64,000 bases of DNA from Bradyrhizobium sp. AZCC 1721 (GCF_036924715.1 NZ_JAZHSB010000001.1:4393001-4457000), one strand, 5' to 3'. Counted from the stretch's first letter, positions 25,726 to 33,714 are shown. Notes: generated by a model not told the origin, from the letters alone. Numbers and translations: made by a program.

Positions 25726-26282
25726 AGGAATCGCTGCAAGCGGCTCGATGCCGGCTGCAACAAACAGTGCGAGACGCGAAGCGTAGCAAGCGCGCCTAGC
25801 GGCCTCGCCCCGGAGGGCCCACTACCTTAGCCGCCAGGTCGAAATAACGCATGGGCCGGGGCAACTGCTCCGCACGCCGTGTCTTTCCGATCCCGGCCGG
25901 CTTCGCCTGCGCATTATGAGGACCGAATCTGGCCCATAGGAGAAGAATCCTGATCGTGGCAAATAGGGCTGCTTATTGGGGTACTTCCGCCATCGCCGTG
26001 GGCGCGGGCCTGTGATCGCAGATGCGGCACACCGTGACTGCGTGTGGAGGCCGCAATCGCGGTGATGAAGCGTAGCGCTTAATCGTAGGCCTTCGCTTTT
26101 TCAGCTAGGGCGGCGTGTCGTAGGCTCCCACATCATAGCGCCACGGCGAAGCAATAGTGCCCATCTTCATCGACCGTGGCGCGCCACTCCGATACACGCT
26201 ATCGCCGCCAACTTCGGCCGGGCCTTCGATTGACTTTGTCAAGTTGTCGAGTTGAGTGCACTGTCACCACCACCGACGCCGA
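25726..26282. other. Gene-free stretch in the island
   Basis: About 560 bases with no supported gene, no tRNA fold and no terminator I can defend. It holds the first copy of a 23-base repeat (26166-26188). It probably contains degraded sequence. Confidence 0.5.
26166..26188 (+). repeat. 23-bp repeat containing GTGGCGCGCCAC palindrome, copy 1
   Basis: TTCATCGACCGTGGCGCGCC plus ACT recurs exactly at 28107-28129 in the same orientation. The inner 12 bases are a perfect palindrome. Possible regulator site or short duplicated segment. Confidence 0.7.
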
Positions 26283-26675
26283 TCAACCGCTTGTCCCGCG
26301 CAGGACGATGCCGACAACGGCGCCGACGAACAGCAAGGCGCATGCGGTCGATTGGATGAAGAACCCGGGCAGACGCTTCTCCACAGCTTTGATGTAGCCA
26401 GTGAAGTACAATACACGTCCGCCAATCCAGACGAGTCCGAGCATCGCGGCCGCGATGTCGTTCAGATAAATCGCGCAAAGCCACAGCGGCAACAGGAAGG
26501 TCGGCATCCATTCGAGCGTGTTCATGTGCACGCGAAACACGCGCTCGAAGTCGGCATTACCGGTCGTTGCCGGAAGCTTCACGTTGAACTTTCCATGTGC
26601 CGCCGCGACGCGCGTGGCCAGGAAGAAATGGAACGCCACAGTGAGCAACGAGACGATCGCAGCGTAGTATGGCAT
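26283..26675 (-). CDS. MAPEG-family membrane protein
   Basis: A 130-residue four-helix membrane protein with the MAPEG signature FERVFRVHMNTLEWMPTFL. MAPEG proteins are membrane glutathione transferases/peroxidases in eukaryotes; bacterial members are mostly uncharacterised. AGGA lies upstream of ATG 26675, and the N-terminal extension further upstream has no family likeness. It follows the SRPBCC gene on the same strand with a 90-base gap. Confidence 0.9.
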   Translation of the reverse strand: MPYYAAIVSLLTVAFHFFLATRVAAAHGKFNVKLPATTGNADFERVFRVHMNTLEWMPTFLLPLWLCAIYLNDIAAAMLGLVWIGGRVLYFTGYIKAVEKRLPGFFIQSTACALLFVGAVVGIVLRGTSG

Positions 26676-26767
26676 AGCAAATCCTATGCTGAAGCTCCGC
26701 CCGGCGACCGCTCGCCGTCGTCGGGCCGATTCACGGTCCCAGCTCCGAGCCGGTTGACATGCGGCCG

Positions 26768-27253
26768 TCAGGCCTTGCGGGCCAACAGGTCGGCATACCG
26801 CTTGAGGTACAGCGGCCAACCCTGATCGCCGGCAACTCCGTCGCGCTCGCTTTCCCAGCCTTCGCCGTGGCGCTCCAGATTCCGGTGCTCGATCTCGACG
26901 CGGGTGCGGTCAGCCGTCTCGGCGGTGAAGCGCACTTCCCACTCGCTGGTCCTGTCCGGATCGGTCTCGATCTGCCATTGCGGGCTGATGTCCCAGCTCA
27001 GGAGCACCCGGTCGGGCGGCTCGTAGGCCAGCACGCGCGCCCAGCGGCACTCGCTGCCGTCGACGCCACGATCATAGAGGTAGCCGCCGACCCGAGGCTC
27101 GAACACCGTCTCGGCAATCGGGACAGCGAGCATGTTGTGCTCGGGCGGTTTGAAACTGCCGAAGTCCTCGGTGAAGACCTTGAATGCGCGCTCGATCGGC
27201 GCCTCGACCACGACGGACTGTTTCACGGACGCAACTGATATATGCGCGTTCAT
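26768..27253 (-). CDS. SRPBCC/AHSA1-family protein
   Basis: A 161-residue helix-grip protein of the Aha1/SRPBCC family (SVVVEAPIERAFKVFTEDFG, FEPRVGGYLYDRG, GWPLYLKRYADLLA). Such proteins bind hydrophobic ligands. The ATG overlaps the stop of the upstream arsR-type gene (ATGA) and has GAGGAG before it, a standard arsR-AHSA1 pair in which the repressor controls both genes. Ligand unknown. Confidence 0.92.
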   Translation of the reverse strand: MNAHISVASVKQSVVVEAPIERAFKVFTEDFGSFKPPEHNMLAVPIAETVFEPRVGGYLYDRGVDGSECRWARVLAYEPPDRVLLSWDISPQWQIETDPDRTSEWEVRFTAETADRTRVEIEHRNLERHGEGWESERDGVAGDQGWPLYLKRYADLLARKA

Positions 27254-27567
27254 TGTGACTCCTCTGGTGGTTGCTCGACGGCGACCTTGTAGGCCGCCAG
27301 CGTTTTGCTCCAAAACCGGTCGAGCCAAGCACGCATCTGGCCAAGCCCGTGTGGATCGATGTGGTAGACGTTGCTCGCACCCTTCGGCTCGGAACGAACC
27401 AGGCGCGATTCGCGCAGTACCTTGAGGTGCTGGGAAACAGCCGACTGCGAGACCGAAACCTGCCGGGTAATCTCCGCGACTGAGCGTGGGTGCTCTGCGA
27501 TTAGCTCGAATATCGCGCGGCGGGTCGGGTCGCCAAGGGAGGCTAACTGGGCATTATCAACAGTCAT
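27250..27567 (-). CDS. ArsR-family transcriptional repressor
   Basis: A 105-residue winged-helix repressor (LASLGDPTRRAIFELIAEHP, VSQSAVSQHLKVLRESRLVR). It lacks the metal-binding cysteines of ArsR/SmtB sensors, as usual for versions paired with SRPBCC proteins. It probably autoregulates through the dyad just upstream at 27572-27595. It is translationally coupled to the SRPBCC gene. Confidence 0.93.
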   Translation of the reverse strand: MTVDNAQLASLGDPTRRAIFELIAEHPRSVAEITRQVSVSQSAVSQHLKVLRESRLVRSEPKGASNVYHIDPHGLGQMRAWLDRFWSKTLAAYKVAVEQPPEESQ

Positions 27568-27571
27568 AGCT

Positions 27572-27595
27572 TATGATTAGTATAAACTGATGATA
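27572..27595 (-). promoter_or_regulatory. Candidate operator of the ArsR-SRPBCC operon
   Basis: AT-rich imperfect dyad (minus strand TATCATCAGTTT / ATACTAATCATA; 9 of 12 bases symmetric) ending 5 bases before the start codon. Its AT content contrasts with the surroundings. Motif-based. Confidence 0.4.
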
Positions 27596-27672
27596 TTGTC
27601 AATCGGAGCCGCTCGCAGTGTGCCGGGGCGCGACGCGCTGGAGCAAACCGCCTCTTGGCGCGGCGGCGTCGG

Positions 27673-28089
27673 CTAAGGACTGGTTTCGCAGCCGTGCATC
27701 GACTTGCGCTCGATCAGGTCCCAACGGTTGCCACAGAGATCCTCGAAAACCGCGACGACTCCGTAGGCATCATGCCGTGGCTCTTCAACGAACCGCACGC
27801 CGGCTGCGATCATGCGCGCATGATCGCGATCGAAATCATCCGTCTCCAGGAACAAGAAGACTCGCCCTCCGGTCTGGTCACCAATGCGCGCCACTTGAGC
27901 CGGACCGTCAGCCCGCGCCAATAGCAGGCCTGAGCCGGGACCGCCCGGTGGGCGCACGACCACCCAACGCTTGCCGCCGCCGAGCGGCGTGTCCTCACAC
28001 AGCTCGAAATCCAGGGCGCCGGTGAAGAAAGCGATCGCCTCGTCATAGTCCGCGACCACGAGGCTGACGAGGGAAAGATGCCGATTCAT
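27673..28089 (-). CDS. VOC/glyoxalase-family protein
   Basis: A 138-residue two-module vicinal-oxygen-chelate protein (LSLVSLVVADYDEAIAFFTG; ending VAVFEDLCGNRWDLIE with the final metal-ligand glutamate). It could be a glyoxalase, an antibiotic-resistance binding protein or a dioxygenase; the sequence does not decide. It is in the same direction as the arsR operon but upstream of it by about 105 bases. A 23-base repeat with a palindrome lies just upstream. Confidence 0.88.
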   Translation of the reverse strand: MNRHLSLVSLVVADYDEAIAFFTGALDFELCEDTPLGGGKRWVVVRPPGGPGSGLLLARADGPAQVARIGDQTGGRVFLFLETDDFDRDHARMIAAGVRFVEEPRHDAYGVVAVFEDLCGNRWDLIERKSMHGCETSP

Positions 28090-28106
28090 CGCTCATACCA
28101 AGCGAG

Positions 28107-28129
28107 TTCATCGACCGTGGCGCGCCACT
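28107..28129 (+). repeat. 23-bp repeat containing GTGGCGCGCCAC palindrome, copy 2
   Basis: Identical to 26166-26188. This copy lies 18 bases upstream of the VOC gene start and could be an operator. Confidence 0.7.
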
Positions 28130-28194
28130 TCGAGCCTGACGGGGCACGCCAAGCCCCGCCTGGCCGAACCTCGAAGACAAGCGACATGCCGCGA

Positions 28195-28302
28195 TCAGGA
28201 ACAGATCCAGATGATCGCAACCGCGATCGGAATACCCAAGCCAAGTGCGCCGAAAATCGCCGGGACGAAATCGGACAGCAGGCGTACGCCAGATGATGAC
28301 AT
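28195..28302 (-). CDS. 35-residue membrane peptide
   Basis: A small frame with a strong ribosome-binding site (AAGGAG, 8 bases before ATG). It encodes MSSSGVRLLSDFVPAIFGAL, then GLGIPIAVAIIWICS: one or two hydrophobic segments, no charges in the second half. It could be a small inner-membrane protein. The gene is too short for a firm call, but start signal and composition are convincing. Confidence 0.6.
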   Translation of the reverse strand: MSSSGVRLLSDFVPAIFGALGLGIPIAVAIIWICS

Positions 28303-28594
28303 GACGTTGCTCCTTGGAGCCCCGCGAGCCTCTGCTCGCCCCCAAGATGAACGGTCAATCGCGCCCTCGAACTACGGTCGGTGGCGACTCCTTATGGGCG
28401 GCAATGTTGGGGCGTTATAGTTAACAAGGGGTTAATTCGGATAAGCGCGCGCGAGTGCTGCACATCTCGTTCGATCGAAGTTCCGAAAAGCGCGTCGTGC
28501 CGTCATCATCAGCCTCGCGCCTCCCGGTTCGGCCCGCCCGCCTTCAGGAGTGGCGCCCATTCGACGCCACTCCCTTCAGCGGCGCAGGCGCCGA

Positions 28595-28939
28595 TCAGAA
28601 CGAGCAGCCGTAGGCCGTGAGCGATGCCTTCGTCGCGTCCAGGGTCTGCTTGCAGGTCGCTTCCATGGTCGCTTTCGTCGACGGATTCTTGGCCATGTCG
28701 ACCCACGCCTTGCGCGTCTGGTCGATCTGCGTCTTGTACATCGCGCGCTGTGCCTCGGGGACCTTGGAGACGACGCAGGCGTCATACTTGGTCAGGAAGT
28801 CGTCGCAGGAGGCGATGCCCGTGCTCTGCGCATGAGCGGTAGTGACGCCCGCGAGCAAGGCGACGCCCGCCGCGAGTGATAGCACCTGTCGATGGTTCGC
28901 GCGCGAACCTGCCGCGGCCTTGGATGTTGCTTGACGCAT
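28595..28939 (-). CDS. Secreted four-cysteine small protein
   Basis: A 114-residue protein with a signal peptide (LSLAAGVALLAGVTTAHAQ). The helical mature part has four cysteines (CDDFLTKYDACVV, ATCKQTLDATKASLTAYGC) in a pattern suited to two disulfides. Very similar small periplasmic proteins are frequent in Bradyrhizobium. GAGGAA precedes the ATG. Function unknown. Confidence 0.8.
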   Translation of the reverse strand: MRQATSKAAAGSRANHRQVLSLAAGVALLAGVTTAHAQSTGIASCDDFLTKYDACVVSKVPEAQRAMYKTQIDQTRKAWVDMAKNPSTKATMEATCKQTLDATKASLTAYGCSF

Positions 28940-29244
28940 GATTTTTATTCCTCTGTAACAACTGAACAATCTGGATCGCCGGCAAACGCCCGCCGTCGCC
29001 CAGATCTCCCCGATCGACTCGCAAAGCATCGCGCGCCGACAACCGGTCGGCGGTGCGGACGTTGAGCAATCAAGCGTTGAGCAGTTCGAGGCGAGACCGG
29101 GCACCACCGTGCCGGCCACGAATAATTGTTCCGTCAATTTGGCGAGATTATGGGTGACGACACCGTGACGTTGTGATGACCGCTTGTCGGCGATGGACGG
29201 GCGCCATCATGTTGCCGTGCGATGCCGTTGCGCCGAAGGCGAGC
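28940..29244. other. Intergenic region
   Basis: 305 bases between two minus-strand genes. It must contain the promoter of the secreted-protein gene; I cannot pick out hexamers. No gene seen. Confidence 0.4.
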
Positions 29245-30267
29245 TCACGCGGCCGAGGTATCGATCGAGCGGCGTATCACCTTCCGTACCTCGGCATTGG
29301 ATAGAAACAGATCGTGGTTGATGATGCCCCAGCCTGAATCGGACGCATCGATGACGCGCACGCCGAGCTGTTCGATAGTGGCCTTCTCGGCGGCGCCGAC
29401 CCGCGTCATCCCGCCTGCCAATCGTCCCGACAACGCAAGTGCGCGATCATTCGTCGAGGCGACGACGGTGATCTTGCGGGTGAGCGGTCCGATATTCTGG
29501 GTCGCCGAAGAGAACACATCCATATCGATGTCCGGTGAGGCGAACACCACGGCCCCGATCTTGCCGGCAACGCTGTCGCCATATCGCGCATAGAGCTGGC
29601 GCAGCCCTTCGAGGGTCAGCATGGTGCCCATGCTGTGCGCGACGATGTGAACGCGGCCGACGCTCGGGGCAGTCGCGAGGGAATGCAGCACGCGCTCGAA
29701 GGCATCGCGGGAGTACATCGCACTGTCGCGGTCATAGGCGTAATCGAACAGTCCCGCCTTGGACGGCCAGGAGAACACCATCGTCTGGCCGCGGAATCTG
29801 ATGCCGTCGGCGAGGTGCGCGGCATCGAGCGCCGCCGTCTCGAACGTCTGCTTGAAACCGTGCACGTAAATCAGCACGTCCGAGCCGCCGCTGGCTTGCC
29901 CGAGAAGATCACCGACCTCTCCCGATACTGGCTCGACCGTATCGAGACGCCAATCGCCAAGTCCGGCTGCGGCGAGCGAGAAACGATTCTCGTCGGGCGG
30001 CACCAGCTTCGCCCGTGCCACGATCATCTTCGAAGCCCGCTCCGGCCCGAACCACGGTTTCGCACGCCCGCCGCTCACCGGCTTGCGCGTGGTTGCGATG
30101 AGCAATGTCGGCTCCACCGAGAGCGACGAAGCGTCGTAACGCGCGCCCGTCGCGCCGAGGCTGGCGCATCCGCCGAGCGCAAGCGCGCTGGCCGAAGACA
30201 CAATTCCGCGCAGGAACGCGCGGCGCGACCTAAAAGTCTCGTTTTGCTGCAAATGTGGGATGATCAC
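29245..30267 (-). CDS. DUF900-type alpha/beta hydrolase, Tat/lipoprotein leader
   Basis: A 340-residue exported hydrolase. The leader has twin arginines (RSRRAFLRGIVSSASALAL) and a lipobox-like LGGCAS. The catalytic serine is in VAHSMGTM, preceded by IYVHGFKQTFE. This is the DUF900 esterase/lipase family. The start is GTG 30267 with AAAGG upstream; longer in-frame starts would bury the signal peptide. Probably anchored on the periplasmic side. Substrate unknown. Confidence 0.85.
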   Translation of the reverse strand: MIIPHLQQNETFRSRRAFLRGIVSSASALALGGCASLGATGARYDASSLSVEPTLLIATTRKPVSGGRAKPWFGPERASKMIVARAKLVPPDENRFSLAAAGLGDWRLDTVEPVSGEVGDLLGQASGGSDVLIYVHGFKQTFETAALDAAHLADGIRFRGQTMVFSWPSKAGLFDYAYDRDSAMYSRDAFERVLHSLATAPSVGRVHIVAHSMGTMLTLEGLRQLYARYGDSVAGKIGAVVFASPDIDMDVFSSATQNIGPLTRKITVVASTNDRALALSGRLAGGMTRVGAAEKATIEQLGVRVIDASDSGWGIINHDLFLSNAEVRKVIRRSIDTSAA

Positions 30268-30494
30268 GTAGGACCTTTGGGAACATTGCCCCGTAGCACC
30301 GCCCCGCACGTCTCCTGAATTAGGATGGCGAGAAAAGGGCGGGCCGATCGCTGACACGGTTTGTTTTAGATGGTTCCGGTTCCGTCGCAATTCTGTGATC
30401 GCGAGCCGGCGCGACGAAACCATTCTGCTCCGCCGCGAAGCGCTCCGGAAACAAAGTGCCGCTAGGGTCCCACAATCAAACCAGGGGTTAGATC

Positions 30495-30581
30495 ATGTTG
30501 GTATCGGTCCTGAACCTCATCTACCGCGAATTTCTCAAGCGCGCCCTTCTCGGCATGGCAATACAGGGAGGAAGGCTATGA
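30495..30581 (+). CDS. 28-residue peptide, upstream partner of an overlapping 28-residue peptide
   Basis: ATG with AGGGG upstream encodes MLVSVLNLIYREFLKRALLG then MAIQGGRL: an amphipathic, basic helix. Its last codons contain the ribosome-binding site (GGGAGGAAGG) of the next small gene and its stop overlaps that gene's ATG (ATGA). It could be a coupling leader or a real small protein. Confidence 0.45.
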   Translation: MLVSVLNLIYREFLKRALLGMAIQGGRL

Positions 30582-30664
30582 CCGAGGTCGTGGCGGCATT
30601 CCTCATCTTCGTCAGCATCGGCATATTCCTGGCCCACGCATTTGACGCCTATCGCCTGCGTTAG
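30578..30664 (+). CDS. 28-residue single-helix membrane protein
   Basis: MTEVVAAFLIFVSIGIFLAH then AFDAYRLR: one transmembrane helix and a short charged tail, preceded by a very strong ribosome-binding site. Similar tiny proteins occur in Bradyrhizobium. It overlaps the previous peptide by ATGA, suggesting tight coupling. Confidence 0.65.
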   Translation: MTEVVAAFLIFVSIGIFLAHAFDAYRLR

Positions 30665-30703
30665 ATCTGCGCCTAACCCCCATTGATGCAATTGCTTGCG
30701 AGA

Positions 30704-31050
30704 TCAGGCGACGTTCTCAAGGACGCAAAGGGCGCGCTCCTCCACGGGCCCATCCTTTGTGGCGATAACCACGTCGCGGTCGGGGGAATTTTCCGAATAG
30801 TTCCGCCGGCGGCCGAAATTCGTGGCGAGGACATCCTTGGGATTTGCCGCGATCCATTGCGACAGATGGTCTCGTGGATGCCGGATTGAATCCGATCAGG
30901 ATGCGCGCCGGTCCGCTGCCGACATGCTTGATCGAATGGGCCCACAGCTTTGCGGAATGTAGCCGACGTCGCCCTTCTGCGATCGCTCGGTCCGGCAGCC
31001 TCGCCATGGACAGCGCCGCCAATGCAGCGTCCGCAGCGCGCGTGCAACAC
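30704..31050 (-). pseudogene. Cupin / oxalate decarboxylase-like remnant
   Basis: Three frames together read as the end of a bicupin: AHSIKHVGSGPARILIGFNP, then GIHETI, then QWIAANPKDVLATNFG and VVIATKDGPVEERALCVLEN before a stop at 30704. At least two frameshifts and loss of the N-terminal cupin make it non-functional. Likeness is to the oxalate decarboxylase/oxidase-type cupins. Confidence 0.7.
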
Positions 31051-31170
31051 GGACGTCAGGGCCCGGCTGCCCCCTCCAGACCGTCGCAGGCTCAGTTGAA
31101 TGGCTATTAAATCAACGGGTTAGACAGACGCTCGGGGATGATGCTAGAGAACACTGGCGCCCAGCGGGAT

Positions 31171-31194
31171 TTTCGATTCCGAGGGTCGGGAGTT
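31171..31194 (+). repeat. 24-bp direct repeat, copy 2 (tRNA-Arg fragment)
   Basis: Exact copy of tRNA-Arg bases 22891-22914, same orientation. Flanks on both sides do not match the tRNA, so only the core is preserved. Probable right-end attachment remnant of the island. Confidence 0.75.
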
Positions 31195-31245
31195 GTGGTT
31201 CTCGCAGCGGCGCTGGTTCAGCTTACGGCTATTCGGACATTTCAT

Positions 31246-31620
31246 ATGAGAAAGATCATCCTGACGCTGGCGATCCTGTATCCGGCGGCGGCGCTGGCTC
31301 AGGGAACGAGTACCCCGGCCGCCCCGGCCAATCCTCCCACCATCGGCGGCAAACCGCTGGTTGTGGTCGGGTCGAAGAATCCGACAGCGGGCAAGAAAGA
31401 AAAACCTTTGTCGGTCGCCCAAAAGTTGCAGGCCTGCCAGGACATCGACGATGCGACCAAGGAACGCCTGAATTGCTACGACGCCATTTATGCGCCACAG
31501 CCCAAACCAAAGGCGCCGGCGGCGAAGGGCGTCAATGACTGCCGCTTCGTCAAGGAGGAAGACGAACGGTTGACCTGCTATAATGGTTTTGCGGACAAGA
31601 TTCCGAAGCTACCGCGCTAA
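31246..31620 (+). CDS. Secreted hypothetical protein
   Basis: A 124-residue protein: signal peptide (KIILTLAILYPAAALAQ), a Pro/Lys-rich linker, then two small Cys modules (LQACQDIDDATKERLNCYDAI and DCRFVKEEDERLTCYNG). The repeated C-x(4-6)-D/E-x-(E)RL-x-CY pattern recalls proteins that bind periplasmic partners through disulfide-stabilised helices. No strong ribosome-binding site; start chosen from the signal peptide. Confidence 0.75.
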   Translation: MRKIILTLAILYPAAALAQGTSTPAAPANPPTIGGKPLVVVGSKNPTAGKKEKPLSVAQKLQACQDIDDATKERLNCYDAIYAPQPKPKAPAAKGVNDCRFVKEEDERLTCYNGFADKIPKLPR

Positions 31621-31634
31621 ATCAGGCGGGGCGC

Positions 31635-32093
31635 TTACCAGGTGTTCCAGCTCGGGCCACCGAAGAAGCCAAACTGTGACTGCTGCGCGACCCGCACTTG
31701 CGGCGGCTGCGCGAATTGCATCGGCGGCGCCTGACGGCTTCTTGCCACCTTGCGCTTGCGCTGGATCGGCGGCTCCGGCTTCTTCGCCTCCGCCGGGACG
31801 TATTGGGCAAACGCCTGAGCGGCGGTGTCGGCCGAGGCAGGGGCTGCGGCAGGCGCGGACGGCGCAACCGCTTGGGCGGTCACGGACGGCGGCGGAACAA
31901 TGATCGGAAGGTTGGTGTCAAAGACCACCCGCTCCGGCAGCTTCTGGTCGGAACGAATGCGCACCACAGTTTTGTCGACCGAAGAAACGGCCTGGCTGGC
32001 CACGACCGCCTGTTCTGGGACAAACGCATCGATCGCCAACAACAGCGCGAGCAGCACTCCGCCGACAAACAGGAAATAACGCGCCACGGGCAT
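31635..32093 (-). CDS. Membrane-anchored proline-rich hypothetical protein
   Basis: A 152-residue protein with an N-terminal membrane anchor (YFLFVGGVLLALLLAIDAFV), an Ala/Pro-rich middle and a basic stretch (IQRKRKVARSR) before an aromatic end. It is convergent with the secreted protein gene at 31246. GGGGGAG precedes the ATG. Known only as a conserved hypothetical type; most of it is probably periplasmic and disordered. Confidence 0.75.
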   Translation of the reverse strand: MPVARYFLFVGGVLLALLLAIDAFVPEQAVVASQAVSSVDKTVVRIRSDQKLPERVVFDTNLPIIVPPPSVTAQAVAPSAPAAAPASADTAAQAFAQYVPAEAKKPEPPIQRKRKVARSRQAPPMQFAQPPQVRVAQQSQFGFFGGPSWNTW

Positions 32094-32228
32094 TGGTCTT
32101 GCTCCCCCGCGCGAACGCGCGGTTTAATCGCCCAACGGGCCATATAGCGTTTAGTTCCTGCTCAACTTGCAAGGTTCAAAGGCGCAGGTCACATTTTGGA
32201 GATGAAACGTGAGTTCGGCCGCACAGGG

Positions 32229-32819
32229 TTAAACGCGGCTGGCTGTCACCAGTGAACATTTTGCCTTATTCGCGTTGACGTTGACGAACCCGACCAGCAC
32301 GCGTGCGTATCGCTTCCGGCTCTTCATGTTCACGGTATCGGAAATGATCCGCCTGCGTGCGGTCAGATGGCTGCCGTCCCGGCGGATGAAATTGCAGGCG
32401 ATCTCGATATCCCTCACTGCGTAGTCATTGGTATTGCGAAGCGTGAAGGTCACCAGCGCTTTCGAGCCGAGCCCGCCCCTTCGCCATGACTGCGAGACGA
32501 TTTTCAGGCCGTCGAGCGGCGAATTGGCAGGGGCAATCGTCTCTGGCAGCACGATGTCGGAAGGTACCGCCTGATTGGGATCGGTAGAAACTGCTGACGG
32601 ACCCGGACTCGGCGAGGTCGCCTGAGTCGCGACCGGATCATCCGTGCGGGATATGCCTTGCGTGAGGCCGGCAACTTCAGACGGCGTCGCTGCTGAATGG
32701 CTTTCGGCATCGCTCGCTTGCGGGAGCATCAACCATATGGCGCATCCAACGATAGCGATGGCCGGCAGCACGGCAAGCCGCGCTTCGAATTTTCCGAACG
32801 ACCACCCGGCGATTCTCAT
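32229..32819 (-). CDS. Membrane-anchored protein with FxLYD-like domain
   Basis: A 196-residue protein: N-terminal membrane segment (LAVLPAIAIVGCAIWLML), Ser/Pro/Thr-rich linker, and a C-terminal beta-sandwich-like domain (ALVTFTLRNTNDYAVRDIEI and YARVLVGFVNVN) resembling FxLYD domains. Likely periplasmic. ATG 32819 follows GAGGGCGAGGG. Role unknown. Confidence 0.72.
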   Translation of the reverse strand: MRIAGWSFGKFEARLAVLPAIAIVGCAIWLMLPQASDAESHSAATPSEVAGLTQGISRTDDPVATQATSPSPGPSAVSTDPNQAVPSDIVLPETIAPANSPLDGLKIVSQSWRRGGLGSKALVTFTLRNTNDYAVRDIEIACNFIRRDGSHLTARRRIISDTVNMKSRKRYARVLVGFVNVNANKAKCSLVTASRV

Positions 32820-33078
32820 ACCCTCGCCCTCACCCGGCAGCGTCGGCAATTGCCGTGCCGCGCAAGAAAAAAGCCATACGGGCGTTTTCCCGTACGGCTT
32901 CTATCACGACCGCCGCTGTACGGATCCCGCCGCCGTCAACAATCATCCAGGGCAGCAATGGTTTCATGCCACCTCGACAATATTGCGGCGGCGGTGCAAG
33001 GCTTGCAGGATAAGGCTTGCAGGATAGAGTTGTGCATTGGCTGGCTTCATTACCGTCGCGGCGCAACCGACCTTCAGC

Positions 33079-33120
33079 GCCGCAACAACAATGCCGCAAC
33101 AACAATGCCGCAACAACAAT
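33079..33120 (+). repeat. Tandem repeat, 14 bp x 3
   Basis: Three perfect copies of GCCGCAACAACAAT, ending 18 bases before the VOC gene start and just upstream of its ribosome-binding site. Its length can vary by slippage, which could change the 5' leader of the mRNA. Confidence 0.85.
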
Positions 33121-33138
33121 AATGGGAGACCGATCGAG

Positions 33139-33522
33139 ATGCCGACCGTTACCTGGGACCATGTGCATTTGCGCAGCCCCGATCCCGAAGCGACTGCCGC
33201 CTGGCTGCAAGACATTCTGGGCGGCGAAATCGTCCGCGCCCCGGGGCGGATCGACGTCAAACTGGGCGGCGCCAACGTGTTCATCGCGCCGGTTGCCGTC
33301 GGCGACGGCGTCAGTGCGCCGCCCGTGACGCCTTATCAGGGGCTCGACCATTTCGGCCTGACGGTGAAAGACATCGACGCGGTCGCCGCCGAGATCAAGG
33401 CCAAGGGCGTCGAGTTCACGAAGGAACCGACCACCATACGTCCAGGCGTTCGCATCTGCTTCATCCGTGGCCCGCAGGGCATCTCAATCGAACTGCTCGA
33501 ACGCGACAAGAAATATGCCTGA
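33139..33522 (+). CDS. VOC/glyoxalase-family protein
   Basis: A 127-residue vicinal-oxygen-chelate protein with the usual two half-modules (VTWDHVHLRSPDPEATAAWL; LDHFGLTVKDIDAVAAEIKA) and the ending RGPQGISIELLE. It probably binds a metal through His8, His near 76 and the final Glu. Reaction unknown. GGGAGACC precedes the ATG. The 14-base tandem repeat lies immediately upstream. Confidence 0.88.
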   Translation: MPTVTWDHVHLRSPDPEATAAWLQDILGGEIVRAPGRIDVKLGGANVFIAPVAVGDGVSAPPVTPYQGLDHFGLTVKDIDAVAAEIKAKGVEFTKEPTTIRPGVRICFIRGPQGISIELLERDKKYA

Positions 33523-33548
33523 CGCGCCGGTGAGCATGTCTTTCTGAA

Positions 33549-33694
33549 ATTGTCGTCACCCGGCACCGGGTCTCGCCTTCGGCGAGCCCGATGACAGGCT
33601 CCAGCGGGTGACCCAGTATTCCAGGGGCACCAAACAAAACCGAGAGGCCGCAGCGTACTGGACACTCCGCCTTCGCGGAATATGACAGTCGTGG
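33549..33694. repeat. Dispersed intergenic repeat (GACCCAGTATTCCAG family, fuller copy)
   Basis: Begins with GTCACCCGGCACCGGGT, contains GACCCAGTATTCCAG and GGCCGCAGCGTACTGGA, and ends near ATGACAGTCGT. It is non-coding, and its right half is shared with 16878-16931. It fills the space between the convergent VOC and secreted-protein genes. Confidence 0.75.
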
Positions 33695-33714
33695 GTCGGG
33701 CCAGTGCTCGCGCG

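Noticed and set aside
22891..31194. Perfect attL/attR pair
   Set aside because: The core matches exactly, but neither flank of the right copy matches the tRNA, and the adjacent recombinase is of the serine type, which normally leaves short asymmetric cores. Kept as island evidence, not as proven attachment sites.
33079..33120. CRISPR-like repeat
   Set aside because: Units are directly adjacent with no spacers, so it is a simple tandem repeat.
33037..33138. Longer N-terminus of the VOC protein
   Set aside because: The extension would translate the 14-bp tandem repeat into a Gln/Asn-rich run. The ATG at 33139 has a good ribosome-binding site and family alignment.
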